Of a stretch of DNA of 64,000 nucleotides, positions 52,735 through 62,736 are shown piece by piece. The position numbers were made by a program, and so were the translations under genes. Position 1 is the first letter of the stretch. Every line of letters begins with the position of its first letter. Source of the stretch: an uncultured Corynebacterium sp. (GTDB lineage: Bacteria; Actinomycetota; Actinomycetes; Mycobacteriales; Mycobacteriaceae); contig NZ_CAMIFY010000001.1 of assembly GCF_946222985.1 (NCBI RefSeq), positions 62,001-126,000 on the forward strand, in the 5' to 3' direction. The notes beneath the pieces were generated by a model. The model was not told the origin of the DNA and did no database searches. It saw only the letters and a list, made by a program, of their open reading frames with translations.

Positions 52735-55700
52735 ATGAACGACGAGCGGGACCGGGGCCGGGATCAGTTGCCGTCCGACATTCGCGTCGGCATGCCCGCC
52801 GTGCGTCTGACGGAGCCGGAGGCGGCGGAATCCCGGACGTGGGAGGGGGCCGCGGCGGCGCTGTTCCCGGGCGACGACCGGTTGGCGGATCTGAAGGTCC
52901 CCGGTGCCGCGTGGCAGGTCGTCGGTGGCCCGGGCACCGGCAAGTCGGCGTTGTTGGTCGATCTGGCGGCGGCGCACGTCGCGGCGGGGTGGCCGGCCGA
53001 TTCCGTGCAGGTGCTCGCCCCGTCCAAGGAGGCGGCGGGTCGGCTGCGCGACGACGTCGCGCGGAGGCTTCCCCCGTCCGCCGGGGCGGGCTCCGGCGGC
53101 ATGGTCAGGGCGGTGCATTCGTTGGCGTTCGCGCTGGTGCGCTCGGCCGCCGTGCGCGCGGGGCGGCCGGAGCCGTCGCTGGCCACGGGCGCGCGCCAGG
53201 ACGCCGTCATCCGTGAATTGCTCCGGGGCCACGCCGACGCCGGCGGCGCCTACTGGCCCGAGCGCCTCGTGCCCGCCCTGCGGCTGAAGGGGATGGCCCG
53301 CCAGCTGCGCGACCTGTTGCTTCGCGCCGCCGAACGCGGGGCGGGGCCGGAACGGTTGGAGGAACTCGGACAAGCCCACGGCATCGCCGAGTGGGTCGCG
53401 GCGGGGAAGTTCCTGCGCGAATACCGGCGGGTGATGCGGTTGGCGTGGCACGAGGAGCTCAACGCCGCCGAGCTCGTCTCCGCGGCGGTGGCGGCCGTCG
53501 ACGCCGATCCGTCGTTGATCGCCGAGGCCGGCATCCGGGTGCTGTTGATCGACGACGCCGAGCACCTCGACCCGCAGTCGGCGGAATTGGTGCGCCGTCT
53601 GCTGCCCGGGGTCGAACTCGCGGTGGTCACCGGCGACCACGACCAGTCGGTGCTGCGTTTCCGCGGCGCGGACTCGACGTTCCTCGACACCGTGGCCGAC
53701 CCGGAGCGGCGGATCGTCCTGCATTCGTCGCGGCGGTGCACGCCGGAGGTGGCGATCGCCGCCAACCGGGTGTCGTCGCGCCTGCCCGGCCGACCGCCGG
53801 AACGCGGCATCCGCGGCACCCGCGTCGACGGTGAGCGGCCGGCCGCGCGCGTCGTCGTCCACGATTCGGGCATGGGGGAGAAGGCCTCCATCGCCGACTT
53901 CCTGCGTCGCACCCACCTGGAGGGCGGCGTGGCGTGGAAGGACATGGCGGTGCTCGTGCGCTCCGGTGCGGGCGAATCCGCGCTGCACCGGTTCCTGGCG
54001 CGGGCCGGGGTACCGGTGCGCATGGACCCGACCGACGTCATCCTCGGCGAGCAGCGGATGGTCGCCGCACTCGTGCTCGTGCTGCGCGCGGTGGACGAGG
54101 GGCTGGACCCTTCGGAATGGGAGCGGCTGCTCACCGGGCCGCTGGGCAACGCCGACCCCGTCGCCCTGACCCGGCTCGTCCGCGGCGTCCGCCGCGTGGA
54201 TCTGGGCGGGGCGCGGGCCATGGACCGCATCGTCGGCCTGCTGTCGGCCGAGCAGCGCTCGGAGGCGCAGGAGGAGCTCATCGCCGGGCTGCCCGAGCGC
54301 GAGCGCGACGTCCTCGCCGGCCCCCTGCGGATCCTCGACGCCGGTCGCGCCGCCCGGGCCGAGGGCGTCGAGGCCGTTGCCTGGGCGGTGTGGGAGGCGT
54401 CGGGCCTGGCCGACCACCTCATGGCCGCGTCGCTGCGCGGCGGGGCGGCGGGGTCGGCGGCCGATCGCGATCTCGACGGCATCATGACGTTCTTCGACTT
54501 CCTCGGCGACCTCGTCGAGGGCGACCCGGGAGCGACGATCGGCACCGTCGTCCGGGAAATCGCCGCCCACGAACTGCCCACCGGCGCCCGCGATCGACGC
54601 GGGGCGGATCGCGAGGCGGTGGTCGTGCTGTCCGCCCACGCCGCGCTGGGCCGCGAGTGGGAGGCGGTGGCGGTCGCCGGGGTGCAGGAGGACGCGTGGC
54701 CGTCGTTGGGTCGAACCGGGTCGGTGGTCTCGCAGCAGGAGCTCGTCGACCTGCTCGACGAGGGGATCGACCCGTCGACGCCGGTGTCCCATGCCGCCGA
54801 GCGGCTGGCGGAGGAGCGCCGTCTGTTCCACGTGGCGATCTCCCGTGCACGGCGTCATCTGCTCGTCACCGCGGTCGACGCGCCGGACGACGAAGGAGCG
54901 CCGAGCCGCTTCCTCCGGGAACTCGGCGAGCCGATCGAACTGCGCTCGGCCGCGGGCGTCGACGGAGGCGGGGCCGGTGCAGGGGGAGCCGTGCGCGATG
55001 GCGAGGCGCCCGGAGTCGAGGGCGGTGACGAGGCCGGCGACGCCGTCGGTGGCGATGCCGGTGCCCCTGATTCGCAGTTCCACGATCACGTCACCCGGGT
55101 GCTGTCGATGGGATCTCTGCTCGCCGAGCTGCGCGCGGCGGTGCTCTCCGACGCCGCGGGTCCGGTGCGCCGCGAACAGGCCGCTCGGCAGTTGGCGCGA
55201 TTGGCCGAAGCCGGAGTGCCCGGCGCCGATCCGGCGGACTGGTGGGGCCTGGCGGAGCCGAGCACGGACGACCCGGTCGTGACGGGGCCCGTGCGGGTCA
55301 GCCCGTCGAAGGTCGGCAAGGTCATGGAATGCCCGTTGCGCGCGTTGCTGGAGCAACCGTCGACGTCCGCGCAAATGGCCCTGGGCACGGCGTTCCACCG
55401 GGTCGCCGAAGCATTGGAAGACGGAGTCGCGGTCGATGACGCAACGCAATCGATGGTCCGGGCCCTGCCCGAACTCGTCGACGAACCCCGATGGCGCGTG
55501 GAGGCGATCGAACGCGATTGGTCGGAGGCCGTGTCCTCGTGGGCGGGGTGGACCGCGGGCTCGACGGCGGTGGGCACCGAAATCGACGTGCGCGTGCCGG
55601 TGACCGACGACGTGGTGCTCACTGGGCGCATCGACCGCCTCGAAGAACACCCCGACGGCGGATACGTCGTCGTCGACGCCAAGACCGGCGCGACCCCGCC

Positions 55701-56028
55701 GTCGGCGAAGGACGTGGAGGACAACCCGCAGTTGGCCACCTACCAACTGGCGTTGTCCGAGGGACAACTGACCGCGGACGGCGTCGTCGGCGGAGACGGA
55801 CTCGAACTCGGGGGAGCGAAGCTCGTCTTCCCCCGCAAGACCGGTGCCGCGGGGCCCGCCGTGCGCACCCAATCCGCGCGCACGCCCGAGCAGCTGGAGC
55901 AGTGGCGCGAACGCGTGCTGGACGTGGCCGCCGACATGCGCGGGCCGGGCGCGGCCGCCACGCCGGGCGCCCACTGCGATCATTGCCGCGTGCGGTTGGC
56001 CTGCCCGGCGAAGGAGGGACGACGATGA
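52735..56028 (+). CDS. adnA: AdnA-type helicase-nuclease subunit
   Basis: A 1097-residue UvrD-like protein with a RecB-type nuclease domain. Walker A is VVGGPGTGKSAL (near residue 64). Walker B reads LLIDDAEH rather than DEYQ, as in AdnA-type motors. The C-terminal nuclease has YVVVDAKTG, and the [4Fe-4S] cysteines are in MECPLRALLE and AHCDHCRVRLACP. AdnA-AdnB resects double-strand breaks in mycobacteria. The stop overlaps adnB by ATGA. A Gly/Ala/Asp-rich linker of about 50 residues precedes the nuclease. The subunit name follows mycobacterial usage. Confidence 0.9.
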   Translation: MNDERDRGRDQLPSDIRVGMPAVRLTEPEAAESRTWEGAAAALFPGDDRLADLKVPGAAWQVVGGPGTGKSALLVDLAAAHVAAGWPADSVQVLAPSKEAAGRLRDDVARRLPPSAGAGSGGMVRAVHSLAFALVRSAAVRAGRPEPSLATGARQDAVIRELLRGHADAGGAYWPERLVPALRLKGMARQLRDLLLRAAERGAGPERLEELGQAHGIAEWVAAGKFLREYRRVMRLAWHEELNAAELVSAAVAAVDADPSLIAEAGIRVLLIDDAEHLDPQSAELVRRLLPGVELAVVTGDHDQSVLRFRGADSTFLDTVADPERRIVLHSSRRCTPEVAIAANRVSSRLPGRPPERGIRGTRVDGERPAARVVVHDSGMGEKASIADFLRRTHLEGGVAWKDMAVLVRSGAGESALHRFLARAGVPVRMDPTDVILGEQRMVAALVLVLRAVDEGLDPSEWERLLTGPLGNADPVALTRLVRGVRRVDLGGARAMDRIVGLLSAEQRSEAQEELIAGLPERERDVLAGPLRILDAGRAARAEGVEAVAWAVWEASGLADHLMAASLRGGAAGSAADRDLDGIMTFFDFLGDLVEGDPGATIGTVVREIAAHELPTGARDRRGADREAVVVLSAHAALGREWEAVAVAGVQEDAWPSLGRTGSVVSQQELVDLLDEGIDPSTPVSHAAERLAEERRLFHVAISRARRHLLVTAVDAPDDEGAPSRFLRELGEPIELRSAAGVDGGGAGAGGAVRDGEAPGVEGGDEAGDAVGGDAGAPDSQFHDHVTRVLSMGSLLAELRAAVLSDAAGPVRREQAARQLARLAEAGVPGADPADWWGLAEPSTDDPVVTGPVRVSPSKVGKVMECPLRALLEQPSTSAQMALGTAFHRVAEALEDGVAVDDATQSMVRALPELVDEPRWRVEAIERDWSEAVSSWAGWTAGSTAVGTEIDVRVPVTDDVVLTGRIDRLEEHPDGGYVVVDAKTGATPPSAKDVEDNPQLATYQLALSEGQLTADGVVGGDGLELGGAKLVFPRKTGAAGPAVRTQSARTPEQLEQWRERVLDVAADMRGPGAAATPGAHCDHCRVRLACPAKEGRR

Positions 56029-59000
56029 AGTCGACGCAACCCGGGACGGGCTCGCCCGACCGGCGCCCCGACATCGATCCGGTGACGTTGTCGCGGATGA
56101 TGGGTCGGCCCCATGACCCGACGCCGCAGCAGGCCGAGGTCATCGGCGCGCCACCCGAACCGATGCTGGTCGTCGCCGGGGCGGGGGCGGGCAAGACCGA
56201 GACGATGGCCTCCCGCGTCGTGTGGCTGGTGGCCAACGGATACGTGCGCCCCGAAGAGGTCCTCGGGCTGACCTTCACGCGCAAGGCCGCCCGCGAACTC
56301 GGCCAGCGCATTCGCGAACGGCTGGCCACCCTGGCGGGAAGCCGCCGCTTCATGGCCGTGGCGTCGCCGGCCGTCCGCGAGGCGCTCGAGGTCATCACCC
56401 CGGAGGTGTCGACCTACGACGCCTACGCCGGCGCCCTCGTCCGCGACTACGGTCTGCTGCTGCCCGCCGAACCGGGCGCGGAAGTCCTCGACCAGGCCAC
56501 CCAATGGCAGATGGCGTGGGAGTTGGTCCGGGATCGAGGCGACATCGCCACGGAGCTGAAGGTGACGGATCTCGTCGCCAAGCTGATGACGCTGTCGGAG
56601 GAAATCGACTCCACCCTCGCCGACGTCACCGAGGTGCGCGAGCAGACCGAGGCGTTCCTGCACAACATCGCCCAGTTGCCGAAGGCCCCGCGACAGCGCA
56701 AGGACCTGCACTCGGACCTGGAGGCGCCCATGCGCGCCCAGCGCGACCGATTGGAACTGCTCCCGCTGGTCGGCGAGCTGCGAGCGCGCCACGAAGAGGA
56801 ATCCGCGGTCACCTTCGGCCGTCAGATGGCGATGGCCGCGCGGTTGGCCGACGGCGTCGCCGAGGTCGGGGAAGCCGAGCGCAGGCGATTCCGGGTGGTC
56901 ATGCTCGACGAGTACCAGGACACCTCGCACGCCCAACGCGTGCTGCTGCGGGCGTTGTTCGCCGGCACCGCCGTCACCGCCGTCGGCGATCCCATGCAGG
57001 CGATCTACGAATGGCGCGGCGCCACGGCGGCGAACCTCACCCGCTTCGTCACGGACTTTCCGCTGCCCGACGGGTCGCCGGCGCCGAAGAAGCAGCTGTT
57101 GACGTCATGGCGCAATCCCTCGGCGGTGTTGGAGATGGCCAACGACGTCTCGGCGCGGGCGTTCGGCGACGCGCCGCGCACCGTCGAACCCCTCACCCCG
57201 CGGCACGGCGCCGGCGAAGGCGACGTCGCGCTGGCGCTGCATGCCACCGTCGATGACGAATTGACGTGGTTGGCCGGGCACATGTCCCGCGAGTTCGAGG
57301 CCGCGCGCGACGAGGGGCGGTCCCTCACCGCCGCGGTGCTGGTCCGCTACAACAAGGATTCGGCCGAGGTCCTCGAGGCTCTGACCGCCGCCGGGGTCCC
57401 CGCCGAGATCGTCGGGCTGGCCGGACTGCTGACGCTGCCGGAGATCCTCGACGTCATCGCGTGCCTGCGCGTGCTGGCCGACCCGGCCGACGACGAGGCC
57501 ATGCTGCGCATCCTCACCTGGCCCCGCCGCCCGCTCGGCGCCGCCGACATTCACGCGCTGAGCCGTCGCGCCCGGCAGCTGGGCTCTTACGCGCGGGACC
57601 GCGGAACCGGTGCAGGTGCAGGCGGAGGCTCGCGCGATGACCACGACGAGCCGGACGACGCGACGCCGGGCGACGGGCCGGTGCATGCGGACGAACCGGG
57701 ACCGCTCACCGCACTCGACGACGACCTGGAGGCGCTGGCGCGCGAGACCGCGACGGCGCCGACCGGGCTCGGCCATGCCGTCGCCGACCCCGCGCTGCGC
57801 GATTCCGGCCCGGCCGCCCCCGGGTACTCGCCGGAAGGCGCCCGCCGCATCGGCGAGATCTCCGCGATCCTGCGCAACCTGCGCCGCTGGTCGCTGCGCA
57901 AGCCGCTGCCGGAACTCGTCGCCGACATCGAGGAGGCCTTCGGCTTGCGGGTCGAAGCCGCGGCGGCCGCCGGTGCCGGCATCGGCCCCGGCACGGTGCA
58001 CCTCGATCGGTTCACCGAAGTCGCCGCCGACTTCTCCCGCAGGGTCGGCGGCGAACTGACCGCCTTCCTCGGGTACCTCGAACGCGCCGCCGCCCACGAC
58101 AAGGGCCTGGAACCGGGCCGCACCCGGATGACGGGCGACCGCGTGGAAATCATGACGGTCCACAAGGCCAAGGGCCTGGAGTGGGACGTCGTCGCCGTGC
58201 CGCACGTGTGCGCGTCGGTCTACGACGAGGTCCGCGTCGAGACGTGGCTGACCAAGGCCGAGCTGCTGCCCTCCGACGTGCTCGCCGACGGCGAGTCCGG
58301 CGACGGCGCGCCCGTGCTCGACACCGCCGCCGCCGACCACCAGGGCGAGCTCGTCGCCGCGCTCAAGGAGCACAAGGCCGAGCACAAGGCGGCGAAGGTC
58401 GCCGAAACCGACCGGCTGTTCTACGTGGCGCTGACGCGCGCCGGCCGGTCGCTGCTGGTCTCGGGCTGCCAACGCAAGGGACGCGGCCGCAAAACCCCGG
58501 ACGGCCCGTCCGCGCATCTGCTCGCCCTGCGCGAGCTGCGCCCCGACGCGGTCGAGACGTGGGTCGACGAACCCCCCGAACAGCCGCTGCCGCTGCGCGA
58601 CGAGGCAGGGGTGGCGTGGCCGACGCCGCCGGAACCGAAGCGTCGTGAAGCATTGGAGCGCGCCGCCGAACTGGTGCGCACCGCCGATGCCGACGCGAAG
58701 CCGGTCGACGGCGACCTGTCGCGGATCTGGGAAGACGAGGTGTCGATGTTGCTGGAGGAGCGGCGCCGGGCCGCCGCCGAGGCGGTGCCCGTGCCCATGC
58801 CCGTGCAGATGTCGACCAGCGAATACCAGGCCCTGCGGGCCGACCCCGTGGCCTTCGCCCGACGCCGCGCCCGCCCGCTGCCGTACAAGCCCAACCGTTT
58901 CGCCCGCCGCGGCACGGCGTTCCACGCGTGGCTGGAGGAGCGGTTCGGCACGGCGACGTTGCTCGACGACGACGATCTGTTCGCGATGATCGATGCGGAC

Positions 59001-59501
59001 GCGGGCTCGGGGACGGGTGCAGATGCAGGCACAGATGCAGACGCGGCTGGTGCGGGTTCCGGCGCCGGCGGTGCGGGCGCGGACGTCGCCTTCGACCGGC
59101 TGAAAGAGCGGTTCCTCGACAGCGAATGGGCCGACCGCACGCCCGAGTACGTCGAGGAGCCCTTCGACATCGGCGTGGGCGGGCGCCGCATCGTCGGGCG
59201 CATCGACGCGGTGTTCCGGATCGACGGGCAGTGGATGGTCGTGGACTGGAAAACCGGCCGCCGCCCCGTCGGCGAGCGGGCCCGCCAGGCGGCGCTGCAG
59301 TTGGCCGTCTATCGCATGGCCTGGGCCGACCGACGGCGCGCCGAAGGCGAGGACGTCTCGCCCGACGACGTGCGCGCGGCCTTCCATTACATCGCCGAAG
59401 GAGTCACCGTGGAACCCGAGGGGCGCGACCTGCCGGACCGGCTAGAGTTGGACGAGGCGATGCGCGAGCTCGTCGCAGATACGACGAGGAAAGGTAGCTG
59501 A
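56025..59501 (+). CDS. adnB: AdnB-type helicase-nuclease subunit
   Basis: A 1158-residue UvrD-like motor with a C-terminal RecB-type nuclease. Walker A VVAGAGAGKTET (near 49), LTFTRKAARELGQRI, Walker B VVMLDEYQDTSHAQ, EWRGATAANL and the late MTVHKAKGLEWDVVAVPH are intact, so this is the active lead motor. The nuclease motif is VVDWKTGRRP. Two low-complexity inserts (GTGAGAGGGSRD near 700 and a DAG/DADA run near 990) interrupt it. A rare-codon word (58641-58651) encodes RREAL. It is co-translated with adnA. Confidence 0.92.
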   Translation: MKSTQPGTGSPDRRPDIDPVTLSRMMGRPHDPTPQQAEVIGAPPEPMLVVAGAGAGKTETMASRVVWLVANGYVRPEEVLGLTFTRKAARELGQRIRERLATLAGSRRFMAVASPAVREALEVITPEVSTYDAYAGALVRDYGLLLPAEPGAEVLDQATQWQMAWELVRDRGDIATELKVTDLVAKLMTLSEEIDSTLADVTEVREQTEAFLHNIAQLPKAPRQRKDLHSDLEAPMRAQRDRLELLPLVGELRARHEEESAVTFGRQMAMAARLADGVAEVGEAERRRFRVVMLDEYQDTSHAQRVLLRALFAGTAVTAVGDPMQAIYEWRGATAANLTRFVTDFPLPDGSPAPKKQLLTSWRNPSAVLEMANDVSARAFGDAPRTVEPLTPRHGAGEGDVALALHATVDDELTWLAGHMSREFEAARDEGRSLTAAVLVRYNKDSAEVLEALTAAGVPAEIVGLAGLLTLPEILDVIACLRVLADPADDEAMLRILTWPRRPLGAADIHALSRRARQLGSYARDRGTGAGAGGGSRDDHDEPDDATPGDGPVHADEPGPLTALDDDLEALARETATAPTGLGHAVADPALRDSGPAAPGYSPEGARRIGEISAILRNLRRWSLRKPLPELVADIEEAFGLRVEAAAAAGAGIGPGTVHLDRFTEVAADFSRRVGGELTAFLGYLERAAAHDKGLEPGRTRMTGDRVEIMTVHKAKGLEWDVVAVPHVCASVYDEVRVETWLTKAELLPSDVLADGESGDGAPVLDTAAADHQGELVAALKEHKAEHKAAKVAETDRLFYVALTRAGRSLLVSGCQRKGRGRKTPDGPSAHLLALRELRPDAVETWVDEPPEQPLPLRDEAGVAWPTPPEPKRREALERAAELVRTADADAKPVDGDLSRIWEDEVSMLLEERRRAAAEAVPVPMPVQMSTSEYQALRADPVAFARRRARPLPYKPNRFARRGTAFHAWLEERFGTATLLDDDDLFAMIDADAGSGTGADAGTDADAAGAGSGAGGAGADVAFDRLKERFLDSEWADRTPEYVEEPFDIGVGGRRIVGRIDAVFRIDGQWMVVDWKTGRRPVGERARQAALQLAVYRMAWADRRRAEGEDVSPDDVRAAFHYIAEGVTVEPEGRDLPDRLELDEAMRELVADTTRKGS

Positions 59502-59503
59502 CG

Positions 59504-60589
59504 GTGCGCGACGGAATCCGCGGTCGGTTCGGCGCCGACATCGAGTTGGACGACCTGCCGGACCACGCCCTGCTGGGCGTCATCCGCATGCCGGAGACCC
59601 AACGCAAGGGCCCGTGGCGGCTGATCGTCCGGCGCCTGGGCTACGCCCTGGGATTGCTGCTGCTCGCGGCGATGGTCGTCTACCTCGACCGCGACGGCTA
59701 CTCCGAACGCCTGAGTTTCGTCGACGCCCTGTACTACTCGGCGGTGTCGCTGTCGACGACCGGCTACGGCGACATCACGCCCGTCACCGAACGAGCCCGC
59801 ATCCTGAACATCCTGCTCATCACCCCGCTGCGGGTGATCTTCCTGGCCCTCTTGGTCGGCACCACCCTGACGGTGCTCACCGAAGAGTCCCGCCGGGCCC
59901 TGCAGATCCAGCGTTGGAGGAAGCAATTGCGCAATCACACCGTGGTCATCGGGTACGGCACCAAGGGGCGCTCCGCCATCGCGGCGTTGCTCGCCGACGG
60001 CGTGGACCCGGGCCAGATCGTCGTGGTCGACACCGACCAGCGCGCACTCGACCAGGCCGCCGTGCGCGGCCTGGTGACGGTGCACGGATCGGCGACGAAG
60101 GCCGACGTGCTCAAGTTGGCGTCCATCCCGCGCGCCCGGTCGGTGGTGGTGGCGCCGAACCAGGACGACACCGCCGTCCTGGTGACGCTGTCGGTGCGCG
60201 AACTGGCGCCGGGGGCGACGATCGTGGCCTCGGTGCGCGAGTCGGAAAACCGCCACCTGCTCACCCAGTCGGGCGCCGACCAAGTGGTGATCTCGTCCGA
60301 AACGGCCGGCCGCATGCTCGGCTTGGCCACGGTCACGCCCTCCGTCGTGGAGATGATGGAGGACCTGCTCAGCCCCGACGAAGGATTCTCCGTCGCGGAG
60401 CGCTTGGTCACCGAAGAGGAGATCGGCGCCAACCCGCGCCACCTGGCCGACATCGTGCTGGGCGTCGTGCGCTCCGGCGAGCTCTACCGCATCGATTCGC
60501 CCGAGTGCGAGTCCGTCGAACCGGGCGACCGATTGCTCTACGTCAGGCGAGTGCTCAAGGAGGACGACGAAGCGGATGCCATCAAGTAA
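59504..60589 (+). CDS. Potassium channel with RCK/TrkA-N domain
   Basis: A 361-residue channel subunit (Rv3200c-like). TM1 (LGYALGLLLLAAMVVYL) and TM2 (ILNILLITPLRVIFLALLVGT) flank the selectivity filter TTGYGD (residues 85-90). The cytoplasmic RCK domain has HTVVIGYGTKGRSAIAALLADG (GxGxxG-like), and a TrkA-C-like domain follows. GTG at 59504 is two bases after the adnB stop, with GAAAGG upstream. It would conduct K+ under ligand or NAD control. It overlaps uvrD2 by 14 bases. Confidence 0.92.
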   Translation: MRDGIRGRFGADIELDDLPDHALLGVIRMPETQRKGPWRLIVRRLGYALGLLLLAAMVVYLDRDGYSERLSFVDALYYSAVSLSTTGYGDITPVTERARILNILLITPLRVIFLALLVGTTLTVLTEESRRALQIQRWRKQLRNHTVVIGYGTKGRSAIAALLADGVDPGQIVVVDTDQRALDQAAVRGLVTVHGSATKADVLKLASIPRARSVVVAPNQDDTAVLVTLSVRELAPGATIVASVRESENRHLLTQSGADQVVISSETAGRMLGLATVTPSVVEMMEDLLSPDEGFSVAERLVTEEEIGANPRHLADIVLGVVRSGELYRIDSPECESVEPGDRLLYVRRVLKEDDEADAIK

Positions 60590-62687
60590 CCCGGTGGCCC
60601 TCGATCCCGAACAGCTCGAAGCCGCGACGGCCCCGCTCGGCCCGGTGTGCATCCTCGCCGGCGCGGGCACGGGCAAGACGCGCACCATCACCCACCGCAT
60701 CGATCACCTGATCAAGTCGGGTTTCGTCCAGCCGCAGAAGATCCTCGCCGTGACGTTCACGGCGCGCGCGGCCGGCGAGATGCGCGACCGCCTGACCTCG
60801 ATGGGCACCGCCGGGGTGCAGGCCCGCACCTTCCACTCCGCCGCCCTGCGACAGCTGCGCTACTTCTGGCCCCAGGTCGCCGGCGATCTGCCGTGGCGCC
60901 TGCTGGACAACAAGTTCTCCGTCGTCGCCCGCGCCGTGCGCGCCACCGGCCTGGACTCGGGCAAGGAGACCATCCGCGACGTCATGGGCGAGATCGAGTG
61001 GGCCAAGGCCTCGCTGGTGACGCCGGACGGGTACGCGGACGCCGTCGACAGCCGCGGGCGCGTCGCACCCGTGCCGGCGGACAAACTGGCTGCGGCCTAC
61101 CGGACCTACGAGGACATGAAGACCTCGCCGGAGGGCATGCTCCTCGACTTCGACGACCTGCTGCTGCACACCGCCGGGGCGATGGAGAACTCCCGCGCGG
61201 TGGCCGAGGAATTCCGGGCCCAGTACCGCAGCTTCGTCGTCGACGAGTATCAGGACGTCACGCCGCTGCAGCAGCGGGTGCTCGACGCCTGGCTCGGCGA
61301 GCGCGACGATCTGACGGTCGTCGGTGACGCCAACCAGACCATCTACTCGTTCACCGGGGCGACGCCCGAGTACCTGATGGGGTTCTCGCGCAGGTTCCCG
61401 GACGCCACCGTCGTCAGGCTGCAGCGCGATTATCGTTCCACGCCCCAGGTCGTCCACCTGGCCAACGAGGTCATCGGTCGGGCGAAGGGACGCTTGGCCG
61501 GCTCGCGCCTGCAGCTGATCGGCCAGCGGCCCGTCGGCCCCGAGCCCGGATACACCGAGTACGACGACGAACCGCAGGAGGCGCGGGTCGTCGCCCGGCA
61601 GATCCGGCGCCTCATCGACGCGGGGACGCCGGCGTCGGAGATCGCGGTGCTCTACCGCATCAACGCGCAATCGGCGGTGTTCGAGCAAGCGCTGAGCGAA
61701 GCCGGCATTCCGTATCAGGTCCGCGGCGGCGAAGGGTTCTACCAGCGTCCGGAGATCAAGCAGGCCGTCGCCGAGCTCATCCGCGTCGCCCGTCGACCCG
61801 ACGTCGCCACCGCCGGCGACGGTTCGGCCGGCACGACCGGGGAGCCGTTGCGCGGGGCGAAGCTCGGTGGGCTGGTGCGCGCGACGCTGGGGCCGTTGGG
61901 CCTGTCCGGCGACGAACCCGAGGGCGCGCAGGCACGGGAGCGCTGGCAGTCGCTCGGTGCGCTGGCGGACCTGTGCGACGAACTCGTCCACGCCGACCCC
62001 GAGTTGCGGATCGAGGGGCTGCTCGGCCAGCTGCGCACGCGCCAGCAGGCCAAGCAGCCGCCGACGGTGCAGGGCGTGACGCTGGCCAGCCTCCACGCGG
62101 CCAAGGGCCTGGAGTGGGACGCGGTGTTCCTCGTCGGGCTCGTCGACGGCACGTTGCCCATCCAGCACGCGCTGAAGAAGGGCGACGATTCCGACGACGT
62201 CGAGGAGGAGCGTCGCCTGCTCTACGTCGGCGTCACCCGCGCCCGCGAGCACCTGGAGCTGTCCTGGTCGCTGTCGCGGCAGGAGGGCGGTCGTCGCACG
62301 CGGCGCCGCAGTCGATTCCTCGAGGGCCTCGACGTGCCCGGCCTGGCTGCCGCGGCTCCCGCGCCGCCGACGAAGAAGAAGTCGTCGGTGTGCCGGACCT
62401 GCGGGGGCCGCTTGACGACGAACGCCGAGCGCATCATCGGGCGCTGCTCCAATTGCCCGTCGGACGTCGATCCGGAACTCGTCGAGGCCATTCGCGCCTG
62501 GCGGGCGGAGACGGCCAAGGAGATGTCGGTGCCGGCCTACGTCGTGTTCTCCGACGCGACCCTGGCCGCCGTCGCCGAGGCCCGGCCCGCCGACCACGCC
62601 GCGCTGTTGGCCGTGCCCGGCATCGGCCCGGTGAAGGTGGAGAAGTTCGGGGCCCAGCTGCTGGGTCTGATCGCGTCGTTCGGCTGA
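60576..62687 (+). CDS. uvrD2: UvrD2-type DNA helicase with HRDC domain
   Basis: A 703-residue superfamily-1 helicase. Walker A ILAGAGTGKTRTITH (near 26), VTFTARAAGEMRDRL, VVDEYQDVTPLQQ, VVGDANQTIYSFTGATPEYL and LASLHAAKGLEWDAVFLVGL are complete. A four-cysteine zinc motif (CRTCGG ... GRCSNCPSD) links to a C-terminal HRDC domain (LLAVPGIGPVKVEKFGAQLL). This architecture is UvrD2, essential in mycobacteria. The usual nudC gene between channel and uvrD2 is missing. A dispersed word lies at 62410-62420. Confidence 0.94.
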   Translation: MPSSNPVALDPEQLEAATAPLGPVCILAGAGTGKTRTITHRIDHLIKSGFVQPQKILAVTFTARAAGEMRDRLTSMGTAGVQARTFHSAALRQLRYFWPQVAGDLPWRLLDNKFSVVARAVRATGLDSGKETIRDVMGEIEWAKASLVTPDGYADAVDSRGRVAPVPADKLAAAYRTYEDMKTSPEGMLLDFDDLLLHTAGAMENSRAVAEEFRAQYRSFVVDEYQDVTPLQQRVLDAWLGERDDLTVVGDANQTIYSFTGATPEYLMGFSRRFPDATVVRLQRDYRSTPQVVHLANEVIGRAKGRLAGSRLQLIGQRPVGPEPGYTEYDDEPQEARVVARQIRRLIDAGTPASEIAVLYRINAQSAVFEQALSEAGIPYQVRGGEGFYQRPEIKQAVAELIRVARRPDVATAGDGSAGTTGEPLRGAKLGGLVRATLGPLGLSGDEPEGAQARERWQSLGALADLCDELVHADPELRIEGLLGQLRTRQQAKQPPTVQGVTLASLHAAKGLEWDAVFLVGLVDGTLPIQHALKKGDDSDDVEEERRLLYVGVTRAREHLELSWSLSRQEGGRRTRRRSRFLEGLDVPGLAAAAPAPPTKKKSSVCRTCGGRLTTNAERIIGRCSNCPSDVDPELVEAIRAWRAETAKEMSVPAYVVFSDATLAAVAEARPADHAALLAVPGIGPVKVEKFGAQLLGLIASFG

Positions 62688-62724
62688 GAGCCCGGGGCCG
62701 ACGGCGAGCTTCGGTCATCGTCGG

Positions 62725-62730
62725 TAGCGT
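62725..62730 (+). promoter_or_regulatory. -10 box (TAGCGT) of a leaderless promoter
   Basis: TAGCGT, 6 bases, then the ATG at 62737, with no ribosome site. It lies 38 bases after the uvrD2 stop. Confidence 0.5.
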
Positions 62731-62736
62731 GGGGAC

